From Bretschneidera sinensis (Eukaryota > Streptophyta > Magnoliopsida > Brassicales > Akaniaceae): a stretch of DNA of 64,000 bases. The notes under the pieces are model-generated. The model was not told the origin of the DNA and did not search any database. It saw nothing but the letters and a program-made list of their open reading frames with translations. Where the stretch lies: the NCBI GenBank assembly GCA_023935145.1, contig CM043699.1, forward strand, positions 126,265,536-126,329,535. Direction: 5' to 3'. The number at the start of each line of letters is the position of its first letter. The stretch's first letter is position 1. Position numbers and translations under genes: made by a program. Positions 11,707-23,560 of the stretch are shown piece after piece.

Positions 11707-12669
11707 GTGAGCTGTAATGTGATATACAAAATCATTTCCAAGATCCTTGTTCCCAGATTAGCTCCAAGCCTAAACCTTATTGTCAACCAAGCTCAAGCAG
11801 TTTTTATCAAATCTAGAAGCATGGCAGAGAACATCTATTTGGTTCAGGAACTTCTGAGAAAGTATTGCAGGAAAAGAATCTCTCCAAGGTGTATGATCAA
11901 GATAGACCTCAGAAAAGCATATGATACTGCTGAATGGGACTTCCTGAACAGCCTTATTGAGGGTCTTGAGTTCCCTGGAAAATTTAGGGACTGGATTATG
12001 GAATGTGTCACTACAACAGCCTACTCTCTATCCATCAATGGGAGTATGCATGGGTTCTTTGCTGGTAAAAGAGGCCTTAGACAAGGTGATCCTCTCTGCC
12101 CATATCTGTTTGTAATGATTGTGGAGTATCTGTCCAGGCTCCTTGGGAGGTTGAATGAAGAGGATGGATTCAGATACCACCCTAAATGTGACAAACTTAA
12201 GATCACCCACTTAGTATTTGCTGATGACCTCATTCTCTTTGCAAGAGGGGAGGGTAAATCTGTTGGGCTGCTAATGAAGTGTATCAACCAGTTCAGTGAG
12301 TGTTCTGGGCTGCAAGCAAGCCTGGCCAAATCAAACATCTTTCATGCTGGAGTCAAGGCTGAGAAGCTGATTGAAATCAGAAGAATCACTGGAATGGAAG
12401 ATGGCAGCCTCCCATTCAAATACTTGGGGGTCCCTCTGGCCTCTGCAAGACTAAATGCTACACATTACTCTCCCCTCATTGAAAAACTAGCAGGGTACAT
12501 AAATGTCTGGGCTGGTTCTTCTTTGTGCTATGCTGGCAGAACAGAACTGATCAAGTCAGTGCTTCAAGGTGTGGAGTGCTTTTGGCTAGCCATATTCCCT
12601 ATTCCTGGCAACATCCTAGAGAAAATTATCAGAATATGTAGAACCTTTTTTATGGAATGGGAAGTGTAG
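11707..12669 (+). pseudogene. LINE reverse transcriptase domain
   Basis: A 320-codon open stretch with no ATG start (it opens at GTG because the element is 5'-truncated). RT blocks in order: NQAQAVFIKSRSMAENI, MIKIDLRKAYDTAEW (the first catalytic Asp box), GLRQGDPLCPYLF, then HLVFADDLILFARG with the catalytic FADD at residues 171-174, and PFKYLGVPLA. It ends by frameshift in a T-run near 12640. The next frame carries on as GKCSGMRKALVA and then SEGGLGLVDLKTWNKAL. Active-site residues are intact, but the protein is truncated at both ends. Confidence 0.9.
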
Positions 12670-13513
12670 TGGCATGAGGAAGGCTCTTGTTGCCTAGGCA
12701 GACTTTTGTAAACCTAAGTCTGAAGGAGGGTTAGGGTTGGTTGATCTTAAAACCTGGAACAAGGCCCTCTTTACTAGAGTCCTTTGGAACATTCATATGA
12801 AGAAGGACTCTTTATGGATTCAATGGGTGCAACACTACTACTTATTGAACAGGTCCATTTGGGAGATCATGGCCAGCAAGGATGACTCCCCCCTATGGAA
12901 GAGAATTCTTGAAATCAGGGATGACTTAACTGATCAGGCTTCCTCTACCCAGCAAGCCAGGGATAAACTTGTGGACTAGAGGGTCCAGGATGAACTTTGC
13001 ATAAAGAAAGTGTATAACTCAATTAGACAAAAAGGAAATGAGGTCAGCTGGGCTCCATTGGTGTGGAATGGTCACTGCCCCCCTAAGCACTCATTTATCC
13101 TTTGGCTTGCCATTCAGAACAGGCTTCTTACTAAAGATAAACTCCACCTTGAAGGGGAGGACAAACTCTGCCCCCTCTGCAAAGATCAGGATGAATCCAG
13201 GGAGCACCTATTCTTCTCATGTAGGATCAGCAAGGAAACTTGGAACTCTATCAAAGAATGGCTTGGATGTAGAAGGAAAATGGCTACATTAGAAAGTGCA
13301 ATCAAGTGGACTCAGAAAGTTAAGGGAACTGGCCCCCCAGCCATTCCAAAAAGAATAGCCCTAGCATGCACAGTGTACAACATTTGGATGACCAGAAATG
13401 CAAATATTTTTGAGCAAGCTCCTGTCTTACCTTCTAGTCTTGCTAAGAAGATCCAAATTGTAATTTATAAAATTGTGTATGCCTTTTGCCCTGAGATTAG
13501 GCTGCTGCTGTAA
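12650..13513 (+). pseudogene. LINE C-terminal part with zf-RVT domain
   Basis: Continuation of the LINE polyprotein in the next frame. An in-frame stop lies near 12692 (W to stop) and another at 12977-12979; otherwise it is open to the TAA at 13511. The zf-RVT core is visible as NGHCPPKHSFILWLAIQNRL, then LCPLCKDQDESREHLFFSC, giving the CxxC...H...C arrangement of the family. It ends with the usual hydrophobic LINE tail. Confidence 0.88.
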
Positions 13514-13913
13514 GTCCAGCTTGTTTGCTTTTGTTTTCCTAACATTGTTATCCCTATGGACTTGCCTAGTTCATTGTAAGCACTCTTTGTAAAGATTAGG
13601 CTTCTTTTGTAAGTTGTTTTTCTTTTGTTTTTGTATATGCTTTCTTGTAAATCCCCTGGATATTCCCAGTGATTTTTGTACATGTTTTTGATCAATACAA
13701 TCTTTATTTACAGATCAAAAAGAAAAGAAAAGAAGAGAGCTCCATTTAGGCTCGTATGACCTATCTTTGTGGACTCTAATTTTAGAACAGTTGTAGGTAG
13801 AAGTATTGAATAGTTAAAAAATACTTGGTACTTGGTGAAGATTGTGTTAAAAATATTGTCAAACAAATTATTATGTTTGGTTAATAAGTTAAAAATTGTT
13901 TTTATATGTTAAA

Positions 13914-15198
13914 TGATGAGAGAAAAATATTGCATATTTTGGCCACTTAATTTACATTTGTTAGCTTAGGATTTTGTTACTTTGAGTTATTTTCGTTGTT
14001 TTTCAGGCTTACAAGCACTGGGAAAGGAGTTTCACTAAAATTGCCAGAATTGCCCGTACAGATCAATCATCTTTGAAAATTAAACTGTATTGATTCAAGA
14101 AGAACCAGGATATGAGCAATATATGCTTAGAAAGATCCAGAAGTCTATTTTCTGAAGAATTTTACGGCTCGTAAAAATGATTTTTCTACAGAAAGTTATG
14201 GCTGTTTTAGTAGACAAAGGTCAGGCTGTGCGGGCTGTGCGGGATTTCAGCGTGAACAGAAGTTTTGAAGGGCATGTGAAGACTTAAATCCCACATCCCA
14301 CATCGGTTGGAAACACATTTCTATATCCCACATCCCACATCGAATTGGAAACACATTGCACTCGTGGTATTTGCCTATATAAGACCCACTCCACTTCATC
14401 ATTCAGTGTACAATTCCTGGGCTACTTTGGTGTTAACCGGTGGACGTCTGCTAGCATTCTGGTGGATCCCGAAGGCTTTGCTACCACGAGGGGAAGCGTC
14501 GCCCATCAGCGAGTGGAATTTCTCTCATGTAAAGTTATTTATTTCTTTTTATTTAGTTGTTTTAGTTTAATGTTTAGCACTTTTATTATGAATTGTAGTT
14601 TCATAATTATGAGTGGCTAGAATCTTCAGCTAAGGTTGAAGATGAAGCCCTGCCGTTGTTTGGCATAGTAGTTCAGATTTGCTTGTACAAATCTGACATT
14701 TTTTAGTATAAATGTTCTGTCAATTATTTGAGTTAATCTTGTGATTGATTGAATTTAAATTGTTCTGTTGGATATTCCTTGTGTTTCATCTGATGGATAC
14801 ATTGAATTGTTTTCGATTAAATTAGATTTCCTTTGTGATTTGTTAAGAGTTGATACATTGGATACTTTTGGTTTAATTGAGATATTCTTTGTTTTTTGTC
14901 TTATAGTTGGTCTCATGGTATTTTTTGATAGGCTATCTTTAGAACATTGAGATATATGCTTAACTTTTGCGAGGTTGATTCAGAAACCTTAGTGTTTTTA
15001 TTATTAGTTTTAAAATCAATTTAGTTTAGCTTTTATTTTGCAACATATAATACAAAACTCGGAACTAGGTTAAGATAAGATTAGTTTAGATAAATTTATA
15101 TTTTCACAACGCAATTCCCTGTAGATTTGACCTCGCACTTGCACAACACTATATTGCAAACGACTCGTGCGCTTGCGAGTAATTTAAAACTCACAATA
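13914..15198 (+). repeat. TE-1 5' LTR
   Basis: It begins TGATGAG and ends ACTCACAATA. The related TE-2 LTR ends ACTCACAACA, so the terminal CA seems to have become TA. It contains a tandem duplication of a 'tcccacatcccacatcg...ggaaacacatt' unit (14290-14356), a TATA box CCTATATAAG at about 14375, and one copy of the roughly 188-bp module (about 14040-14230) that is doubled in TE-2. Assignment rests on alignment to TE-2 and on the adjoining PBS. Confidence 0.85.
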
Positions 15199-15204
15199 AG
15201 TTTT

Positions 15205-15222
15205 TGGCACCGTTGCCGGGGA
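15205..15222 (+). promoter_or_regulatory. TE-1 primer binding site, tRNA-Asp type
   Basis: TGGCACCGTTGCCGGGGA matches the complement of a plant tRNA-Asp 3' end (TGGCGCCGTTGCCGGGGA) except for one G-to-A change in a CpG. It lies six bases after the LTR. Confidence 0.9.
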
Positions 15223-15401
15223 ATTGTTTTGTTTGTGAAATTTTTGTCTGAATTAATTTTGTTTTTCTACTAGTTAGCATTATTTGTTTGATTTTTCTGT
15301 TTGGCAATTTTATTTTATTTGTTTCTATTTGTTCAAAAAAAAAAAAATTATTGCAAATTTCTGCTGGTAGGTTATTTTAGTGTTTTTTTTTTGTCCGGTT
15401 T

Positions 15402-17340
15402 ATGCTTAGTCGGAGATTCTTGAATTTAGATTTGACACATTTAGATCCTGACTTAGAAAGAACTCTTAGGAGGCAGAAGAGAGCACCAGTTGAAATGGGA
15501 GAAAAGTTTAGGAATGCAAATCATCCTAAACATGTAGAGCAACCTAGAGCTTGGAACGTGGATTCCACTACATCCCTTAGGGATTTGTTCGCACCTGTTG
15601 CTACCAATTCATCATCTTGCATAGTGTTGCCACCTACCAATGCCACCCATTTTGACTTGAAACCCCATGCCATCCAACTCCTACCCTCATTCCATGGCTT
15701 AGAACTTGAAAATCCTTATAATCATGTGAAGAAGTTCAAAGACATTTGTGCCACATTTAAATTCCAGAACTTCTCTGAGGAGTCAGTCCATCTTCGACTC
15801 TTCCCTTTTTCTCTTCACGATAGAGCTAGGGCATGGTTGGATTCCAACACGCCCGGGTCTATTACATCTTGGGAAAACCTACTTAGCAAATTTTATCATA
15901 AGTTTTTCCCAATATCTAGAGTGAATGAGTGCCGAAAGGAGATTAGCTCTTTCACTCAGGATAGGATGAAAAATTTTCTGAGAGTTGGGAGCGCTTCAAA
16001 GAGCTACAGATCAGATACCCTCCACATGGATATGAGAAGTGGAGACTCGTTCAATTCTTCTATCAAGGGTTGACTCAACCCAACCGTAGTATGATCGAGT
16101 CTATGAATGGGGGGGCATTCTTAAGTCTGACGGGAGATGAAGCATACAACGCATTGGACAAATTGTCCGATAACTCACAGCAGTGGGATTTTTCAAGCTG
16201 TTGAGATAAGTCCGTTCGTGCTCCCAAGAAAGGAGGCATCTATGAGGTCAGGGAAGATGCTGACTTGAGGCTAAAGTTAGATGCTCTCACTAAGAAGATT
16301 GACGCTCTCACTGTGGGCCAATCCATCAATGCTGCCAACACATTCCATGTTGAAAGCTGTTCCATCTGTGCTAGTCCCATGCATCTAGCACAGAATTGTC
16401 CATCAATGTCGGCTTTTGCCGAGTATCCTATGGAACAAGTAAATGCTTTCAATGACTATCGGAGGCAGTCGAATGGATCGTACTCCGAGACGTACAATCC
16501 AGGGTGGCAAAACCACCCAAATTTTTCATGGAGGCAGAACCAACCAATGAATCAGGGAGGAGCCCCTCATAATGCTCAAAATCAATATCCTCTTGGATTT
16601 TCCCAACAAATTCTTGGTCATGGTCGTTCTACCAATCTAGCACCATTACCTACTTACCAAGCTCCCACTCAAACACCAGCGCTAGTTTCACAGTCACTAG
16701 AGGATACCATTAAGGAATACATGAAAATGAATAGCCAATCCATGAGCGACGTAAGGAGTGCAACAATGGTAAACACCCAAGCAATTGCCAAGCTGGAGAG
16801 TCAAATAGGGCAAATTGCAAGTCGCTTGGGTGAGAGAGAGAAGGGAAAGTTCCCTGGTCAGCCCGTGCCCAACCCGAAAGGACAATTTATGGTTGGGAGT
16901 TCATCAACTCCTATGCACGGGGAGGAACAAGTACAGTCGATTGTCACACTGAGGTCTGGGAAACAAGTGGACAATCGAGTGGAAGAGACACCTGCTATGC
17001 AGCAAGGGCAAGGGAGTGGCAACAAGGAGAAGAGAGATGTTGAGCCATCTACAACCACATCTACTAAGAAAGACCCTCCTAGGTCATTTGTACCTAGAGC
17101 GCCTTACCCTGACAGACTACAGGCGCCCAAGAAGGGAGGGAAGTATGAAGAAATTCTGGAGGTATTCAAACAAGTCCAAATCAATATCCCATTTTTGGAT
17201 GCCATCCATCAAGTGCCATCATATGCCAAGTTTTTAAAGGACTTGGTCACTATTAAGAGGAGGACGAATGTCCCAAAGAAAGCATTTTTGACCAAGCAGG
17301 TCAGCTCAATCCTTCAGTGCAAGCTAACCATCAAGTATAA
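15402..17340 (+). pseudogene. TE-1 gag (Athila type)
   Basis: Encodes the particle protein of the element. 15402-16073 carries a retrotransposon Gag domain, with HAIQLLPSFHGLELENPY, HLRLFPFSLHDRARAWLDS and then SWENLLSKFYHKFFP. A frameshift near 15985 moves the reading into the frame of YPPHGYEKWRLVQFFYQGL. A stop at about 16201 follows, and then the 16265 ORF. That ORF contains the zinc knuckle CSICASPMHLAQNC (CX2CX4HX4C) and the family signature YNPGWQNHPNFSW. Downstream is a Gln/Pro-rich and coiled-coil-like stretch (IAKLESQIGQIASRL). Two lesions break a single gag-pol frame. Confidence 0.9.
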
Positions 17341-18070
17341 GGACCCGGGGTGTCCTACCATCTCTTGTACGATAGGAGTCAACCATATTGAGAGGGCTCT
17401 TTTGGATCTAGGGGTGAGTGTGAATCTTCTACCCTACTCAGTCTATTTGCAGTTGGGGTTAGGAGAATTGAAGCCCACATCCACGACGCTTCAATTAGCT
17501 GACAGGTCAGTGAAAATACCACAGGGAATTGTTGAGGACGTCTTGATAAAAGTGCATAATTTCTATTTCCCAGTGGATTTTATTGTGCTTGACACAAAGC
17601 CGGTCCAAAATGTAAGGATTCAAATACCGGTGATTCTGGGATGACCATTCTTAGCCACGGCTAACGCCCTAATCAATTGTAGGACAGGGGTGATGAAGAT
17701 CTCCTTCGGAAATATGATAGTGGAGTTGAACATCTTTGATATCACTAGGCAACCATTGGAATATGATGAAGTGAGAAATGTATGCTTGATAGAGGAGATT
17801 CTTGAGGAGACTGTGGACGAATCAAGCATTGAGGATCCCTTGGAGGCGTGTTTTGCTCACTTTGGAGAGGACTTGGGCTTAGATAAGCTACTCGAGGAAG
17901 TGAATGCCATTTTGGAGTCTGATCCTCAAGAAAGCAATGAGACAGAGGAGACTGCCGAACCTGAAACCCCCAAGAAGGAACTTAAGCCTTTACCAGATAA
18001 TCTTAAGTATAAGTTCCTAGGTTTAGTTGATAGTTTTCCTTTGATTATAGCTACAGATTTGGGTGAAGCT
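17341..18070 (+). pseudogene. TE-1 aspartic protease and spacer before RT
   Basis: The reading CTIGVNHIERALLDLGVSVN has DLG at 17405-17413, the Athila-type variant of the retroviral DSG/DTG active site. It continues through LQLGLGELKPTSTTLQLADRS to PVILG, then a TGA at 17642-17644 where the family has Arg before PFLAT. The same frame continues from there and runs open to about 18307. The acidic spacer ends in LKPLPDNLKYKFLG, the segment that precedes RT in this lineage and reappears fused to gag in TE-6. Confidence 0.88.
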
Positions 18071-19150
18071 CAAGAGGAGAAATTATTAGATGTCTTAAGA
18101 GAGCACAGGGAAGCTATCGGGTGGACCATTGAGGATATCAGGGGAATCAGCCCCTCGGTGGTGATGCACAAGATACATTTGGAGGAGAATGCCAAGCCAT
18201 CGAGGGAGCCACAAAGAAGGCTCAACCCAGCTATGCAAGAGGTTGTGAGGGCAGAAATAATTAAGCTGTTAGATGCAGGGATCATTTATCCCATCTCTGA
18301 TAGCAAGTAGGTGAGCCCGATTCATGTCGTGCCCAAGCGAGCGGGATTGACAGTAGTAAAGAATAAGGATGACGAGTTGGTGCCAACTCGTGTTCAGTCA
18401 GGGTGGAGAGTGTGTATAGACTACCGTAAGCTGAATGTTGCCACAAGGAAGGATCTCTTTCCACTGTCATTTATTGATCAGATGGTGGAGCGTTTGGCTG
18501 GGCACGAGTATTATTGTTTTTTGGATGGTTATTCTGGATATAACCAGGTCCCCGTGGACCTCGAAGATCAGGAGAAGACGACGTTTACTTGTCATTTTGG
18601 GACATTCGCCTACCGTCGTAAGCCCTTTGGGTTATGCAATGCACCCGCTACTTTTCAGTGGTGCATGGTCAGTATATTTTCTGACATAGTAGAGCGATTC
18701 TTAGAGATTTTCATGGACGACTTCTCTGTCTTCGGTTCAAAATTTGAGGAGTGCCTGCACCGTCTCACTTTAGTTTTAGTACGGTGCAAGGAGAAGAACT
18801 TGGTGCTTAATTGGGAGAAGTGCCATTTTATGGTTAAACAAGGCATTGTACTGGGGCATGTCGTATCTCATCATGGGATTGAGGTCGACAAAGCGAAGGT
18901 GGACCTGATTTCCAACCTTCCACCCCCACGTATAGTGAAGGAGGTTCGATCTTTTCTGGGCCATGCAGGTTTCTACAGGCGATTTATCCAGAATTTCAGC
19001 AAAATCACCAGGCCCTTGTGCCAGTTATTACAAAAGGATGCCCCATTTATATTTGATGAGGAGTGTAAGAAAGCATTTGGGGATCTGAAGAAGATTCTGA
19101 CGTCCACACCCATTATTCAGCCACCCAACTGGGGTGTGCCTTTTGAGATT
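18071..19150 (+). pseudogene. TE-1 reverse transcriptase
   Basis: HREAIGWTIEDIRGISPSVV and IHLEENAKPSREPQRRLNP lead into RT. A TAG at 18308-18310 replaces a Trp codon. From 18311 the blocks run: SPIHVVPKRAGLTVV, WRVCIDYRKLNVATRKD, CFLDGYSGYNQVPV, FGTFAYRRKPFGLCNAPATF, EIFMDDFSVFG (catalytic FMDD, residues 134-137 of the 18311 reading) and FLGHAGFYRRFIQNFSKI. The homology ends at PPNWGVPFEI, before RNase H. Active-site residues are present, but the domain set is truncated. Confidence 0.92.
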
Positions 19151-19475
19151 ATTAATATTAATAAATAATAAGAATAAAAATTAATTTTTCTTTATTATTA
19201 ATGGAAAACACAAGCAAAAGGTCGATGATATTTGATATTTATACAGTGATAATGATGTAAAAAAATTTACCATCCAAGGAAAATTTGGAATGTAATATGA
19301 AAATTGATTTTGGGATTAAAGATTCTCCTCATCATAACAAAGATCACAAGTGGATAGCTAGGGTTTTAACCTTCCTATGAGAAAGATTAAGTTTAGTAGG
19401 AAGTCGATTGTGAGCTTTTAGGGTGAATTTTTGAAAACACAAGAAGGTTGATGGGGTTTAGTTGTTTTCTCTTTC
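19151..19475. other. No gene seen; junction of TE-1 with AT-rich DNA
   Basis: A simple AT-rich start (ATTAATATTAATAAATAATAAG) directly replaces the RNase H sequence of TE-1, so this is a deletion or insertion breakpoint. I see nothing else. Confidence 0.6.
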
Positions 19476-20187
19476 TGATGGGACCAAAATTATACCAAAA
19501 TTATTCGGTCCAATAAAAACCAGACATGTGGACTACTACTCTTTAGGTAGGAACCTATCCCGCTTGTAATGATGGATGCATTATCCCATACCTTGAAGAC
19601 TTTGACCTTGATATGAGAACTCATAAGCAGATGTCACTTCCCTCAGGCAGAGGTCTTTTCACAATAGTTGGAGGTGCCCTCACACCAGGTAGAAGCCCTT
19701 TCTCACATGGCTCAAGGCTCAGGAGTCACATCCCAGTTGTATTCCACTTTATAGTTCTAAAGAAAAAGGTACAAAGGTCACCACCCCTATATAAAAGAGG
19801 TTCCAGCATGCAAGACATAGACAAACATATAGCAAAAATAAGACAAAACCATATAGATAAAAGAAGAGAAAGAGAGGAGAAGAAACCTAAGAAAAACCCA
19901 GATAACAGGGAGTAAACACATGAGAAACAAAGAGAATTACTTCACTTCTCTCCTCCTCCCCTACATTCCCTCACCTCGGTATCATTCTAAATTCTCTCCT
20001 TACCTCTTTTTGAATACGCTTACTGACTTAACCATGGAGGGTCCTCCATAGCATAACACTCTGGGAGACTTCTTTTCCAAGTACTCATACACACCAAATG
20101 TATATGGAACCAAGCCACCTCAAAGTCCTCGAACAACACCCCATTGAAAGCCAACTGTTGTGAGTTTTAAATTACTCGTAAGCTCAC

Positions 20188-21221
20188 TATTGTTATTTGT
20201 CTAAGGTTCAAACATGTCCAAAAATGGTCTAAGTTTAGTTAAACTCCAAACTAAATGTGGAGTATCAAAGTTCAGCAAGTCTAATGACTGCACACATATG
20301 TGTGCATCAATTTGGAGCAAGGGAAGGCCATGCGCACTAGTGTGCGCACTTCTACACACAATCAGGGAAGTGTGCGCACAGCAGCAGCCTCATCAGCACC
20401 ATGGCGCCCAAAACCAGCGCCATGGCGTCCAGAATGATGTGCTGAAGGACTGCATCAGTGCCACGGCACCCAGTACCAGCACCATGGCATCCAAAATGGT
20501 GTGCTAAAGGACTGGATCAGCGCCATGGCGCCCAGAACCAGCACCATGGCGCCCAGAAGGTGTGCAAAGGTGCTCTGCCCAGCCCCATGGCGCCCCCTGT
20601 TGAGCGCCTAGGCGCCAGAAAAAGGGCTACACACATGGACAGCCTGTTTTAAGACCCTTTTAAGTGTGTGAGTGCAAGGATAAAATGCACAGCTTCACTT
20701 GGAGATGATTAAGGGCTAAGATCTAAGGGATAACAAGATCAAAGGGTCAACAATGAATCTCAAGAATGTCCAAGAATTAAGAAGCTATAAAAGGGGTTCT
20801 AAAGGCCTCATTTCTACAATAATATACAACACACATACAAGAGAGATTTGTGACATTGTGATATCATTGTAAACACTTAGAGAGAATTGTGTAAGAGTGA
20901 CAAAAACAAGAGGGACTCTTTGTAGTAAGGCTGGGTGTATAAGATAGAGAAGTCTAGAATAGTGAGAGGACATTGTTAGTTCTCATTTTCTTCCTTCTCT
21001 TCTTGTTTCTTCAAGAACTTGGATTCTTGAAGGGGATTGCTGTAACTTTTTAAGAACCATTGAGTTAGTGCAGAGAGTTCGGAGGAACTCACGGGGACGT
21101 AGGCACATCGCCGAACCTCGACAACAAATTGTTTGATTGTTGTTTTCTTTCTATAAGTCATTCAAGACTTGGGTGTTTGGAAGATCACCACCTGGGCATC
21201 TTGTCAAGGTGATTTTCAACA
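20188..21221 (+). repeat. TE-3 5' LTR
   Basis: It starts TATTGTTATTTG, where the 3' LTR starts TGTTGTTATTTG, so the canonical TG end has mutated to TA. It ends CAACA. A GC-rich block at about 20325-20615 repeats the phrase CACCATGGCGCCCA. TATA box CTATAAAAGG lies at about 20785. Relative to the 3' LTR it has lost about 45 bp near 21130 and has an extra repeat unit in the GC block. Confidence 0.92.
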
Positions 21222-21222
21222 G

Positions 21223-21234
21223 TGGTATCAGAGC
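21223..21234 (+). promoter_or_regulatory. TE-3 primer binding site, initiator tRNA-Met type
   Basis: TGGTATCAGAGC, the standard plant Copia PBS, begins one base after the LTR end. Confidence 0.93.
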
Positions 21235-21462
21235 TAAGCAGCTGGTTATCGGAGCAAGAAGTAGAAGGTACAGAGCCAAGACTCTAAGAATCAAAGATCA
21301 AAATTCTTGGGTGATTCAAGAACGGTGTAAAGATCAAGATCCGATCGTGTTCTTGAAGGTTGATTCAAGAACGGTGTTAAAGATCCATCTTCGATCTGTG
21401 TTCTTGAAGTTGAAGAAAGCAGTTGTGGTTAGTGTACAAATCTGGGATCTTGTCTGCAAAAG

Positions 21463-22260
21463 ATGGCTTCAAATTTCTGTGTGGAGAAGTTTGATGGAAA
21501 GGGGGACTTTGCCCTATGGAAGTGGAAGATCAAGGCGGTTCTAATGCAGCATAAAGTGGACTTGGCTATTGGAGAAGATGGTGCTTTTCCAGCAAGTGTC
21601 ACGGAGGACCAGCGGACCGAGATGAAGAAGATGGCTTACAACACCATTTTCTTGCACATGTCAGATAATGTCACAAGGGAATGCGGAGACTCGGAGGATC
21701 CGCTGTCATATAGAAGAAACTAGATAAGTTGTTTCTTACCAAAATTCTCCCTAACAAAATTTATCTTCTTAAAAGAATCTTTGCTTTTAAAATGGACCCT
21801 AGTAAGGAGTTGCAAGATAATCTTGATGTATTTAATAAGCTAGTTCAAGATTTGAATAGCTGTAGCATTTCTTTTCCATATGAACAATTGGCTGTTATTT
21901 TATTAAATTCACTTCCAGATTGCTTTGACAATTTGATTAATGCAATTAAGTATGGGAGAGATAGTTTGACAAAGGAGATTGTGATCAATGTCATAAGGGC
22001 ACATGATTTCAAAGCCAAGATGAAGGGGACATCAAGTGGTGAAGGGCTATTCATAAGAGGAAGGCCAGCAGCTCGGAATGACAGTAACAATGGCTACTAT
22101 CGGGACAATGGTAGAGGATAAAGCCATAGGAGAGCACACTCTAAACCAAGGGTTGGAGGAATGAGGTGCTTCTACTGCAACAAGGAGGGCCATTTCAAGA
22201 AAGATTGCAAGAAGAGGATGTGGGATAAGAGGAGAAGCCATACCAACAATTGAGAGGCTT
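21463..22260 (+). pseudogene. TE-3 gag
   Basis: Starts at ATG 21463 (MASNFCVEKFDGKGDFALWK, the usual Tnt1-like gag opening). A lesion at about 21705-21728 interrupts the LWKKLDKLFLTK region. The 21729 reading continues YLLKRIFAFKM and LLNSLPDCFDNL. A stop precedes the zinc knuckle CFYCNKEGHFKKDC (22168-22209, CX2CX4HX4C). Gag would form the virus-like particle and bind the genomic RNA. Confidence 0.9.
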
Positions 22261-22334
22261 CGGTTTCCATAGGAGAACAGTAAGGTGATGATGTTCTTGT
22301 TGTGTGCTCGGATGTGAGCAGTAGGCAAGGCAGT

Positions 22335-22680
22335 GGAAAGTGGATTCTTGATTCCGGGTGCAGTCACATATATGCCCTCACAAAGAATGGTTCAAGAATT
22401 TCAAGAAGATCAATGATAGAAGTGTCTTCTTGGGGAATGATAATTCTTGCCATGTGAGAGGGATTAGAGACATCTAATTGAGGATGTTTGATGGAGTCAC
22501 AAGGCTGCTGGAAAATGTGAGGTATGTTCCAGATTTGAAGAAGAACTTGATCTTATTGGGGCAGCTGGATTCCATGGGCTATACATGCAAGATAGAGGGA
22601 GGAAAGATCAAGGTAGCCAAGGGATCTTTGGTAGTGATCTATCAACAAGAAACGATGGACTCTATGAGATGATCGGAGAC
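22335..22680 (+). pseudogene. TE-3 aspartic protease
   Basis: WILDSGCSHI with the DSG active site at 22350-22358. Further on come VTRLLENVRYVPDLKKNLIL and LGQLDSMGYTC, the conserved downstream part of Copia proteases. Stops and a frame change break it (for example TAA at about 22477). Confidence 0.88.
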
Positions 22681-23560
22681 ATGAAAATCAAGGATCAAAC
22701 AGCAAGCTTGATGGTCGAGATGGATGAGGCAGCCCTTCAGCACACTCGCTTGGGACATATGAGCGAAGAGGGCCTGCAAGTGCTTAGCAAGGAAGGTCTA
22801 CTTGGTGGTGACAAAGTAGAAAAACTGGATTTCTGTAAAAGCTGTGTTCTTGGGCAGCAACATCGGGCCAGCTTCAACACCAAAGTGCACAAGTCTAAGG
22901 GCATTCTTGACTACATTCATGAGGACCTTTGGGGACCAGCTAGGACACCAACACAGGGAGGTAACATTTAATTTCTGTCTTTAATTGATGATTATTTAAG
23001 AAAAGTGTGGGTTTATTTGGTGAAAAATAAATTAGATGCATTGAATAAGTTAGTGGTGTGAAAAGGGCTGGTTGAGACTCAAATGGGTAGAGTAGTTAAG
23101 GGGATAAGAACTGATAATGGCTTAGAAATTTTTAACCAAGAACTTGATCAATTCTATAGGTTAAATGGCATTCTAAGACATATGACGGTTGTGGAAACCC
23201 CTCAGCAAAGTGGAGTTGATGAAAGAATGAATCGAACCCTTATGGAAAAAGTTAGGTGCATGCTAATAGGATCCGGGTTACCAAAATATTTTAGGAGAGA
23301 AGCTGTAGCAACAACTGCATACTTGGTGAATAGATCACCCTCTATAGCAATAGAGCTCAAGACTCCCATGGAGTTGTGGAGTGGAAAACCCCCTGAGTTG
23401 GACAACCTTAGGACTTTTGGGTGTGCTGCGTATGCACTCCAAAAGGAGGATAAGCTTAGCCTAGGATCTAGAAAATATGTGTTTCTAGGATATGGGGAAG
23501 GGGCTAAGGGGTACAGGTTGTGGTCCTTAGAAAAAGAAGGATTTAAACTCATAATAAGTA
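22680..23560 (+). pseudogene. TE-3 GAG-pre-integrase and integrase core
   Basis: The HHCC zinc motif reads HTRLGHMSEEGL ... CKSCVLGQQHR. The core starts with SLIDDYLRKVWVYL (about 22977-23020), followed by an in-frame stop near 23060. In the 23083 ORF, RTDNG has the second catalytic Asp at residue 11, and DERMNRTL has the Glu at residue 47, giving the D-x35-E spacing. The tail LGSRKYVFLGYGEGAKGYRLW is the usual Copia integrase C-terminal box. The stops at about 22971 and 23060 separate it from the upstream part. Confidence 0.92.

Larger units (their letters stand above)
11701..13740 (+). mobile_element. 5'-truncated L1-type LINE
   Basis: The element starts abruptly inside the RT domain and lacks ORF1 and endonuclease, as is usual for 5'-truncated target-primed insertions. 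It ends at an A-rich tail (AAAAAGAAAAGAAAAG, about 13715-13735). A candidate imperfect target-site duplication is AAGAAGTGAGCT (11703-11714) against AAGAAGAGAGCT after the tail. The 3' UTR (13514-13715) contains a partial internal repeat of a 'ttgtaaagattaggcttcttttgtaag' type phrase. It is much less decayed than the LINE debris at 1-3530, so it is a later insertion. Confidence 0.85.
13914..19150 (+). mobile_element. TE-1: Athila-like Ty3 LTR retrotransposon, 3'-truncated
   Basis: The 5' LTR (13914-15198), tRNA-Asp-type PBS (15205-15222), gag, aspartic protease and RT appear in canonical order. The homology stops just after the RT connection (PPNWGVPFE) and is replaced by unrelated AT-rich DNA. 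RNase H, integrase and the 3' LTR are absent. The reading is broken by one frameshift near 15985 and stops at about 16201, 17642 and 18308. The LTR is related to that of TE-2. A 5-bp flank TTAAA (13909-13913) is the only TSD half available. Confidence 0.88.

Noticed and set aside
14307..14620. Overlapping ORFs around the TE-1 LTR TATA box
   Set aside because: They lie inside the LTR; the related TE-2 LTR shows no conserved reading.
15205..15222. tRNA-Asp-like sequence as a tRNA gene (also 39530-39547, 45739-45756)
   Set aside because: Only the 18 bases complementary to the tRNA 3' end are present, each next to an LTR; these are primer binding sites.
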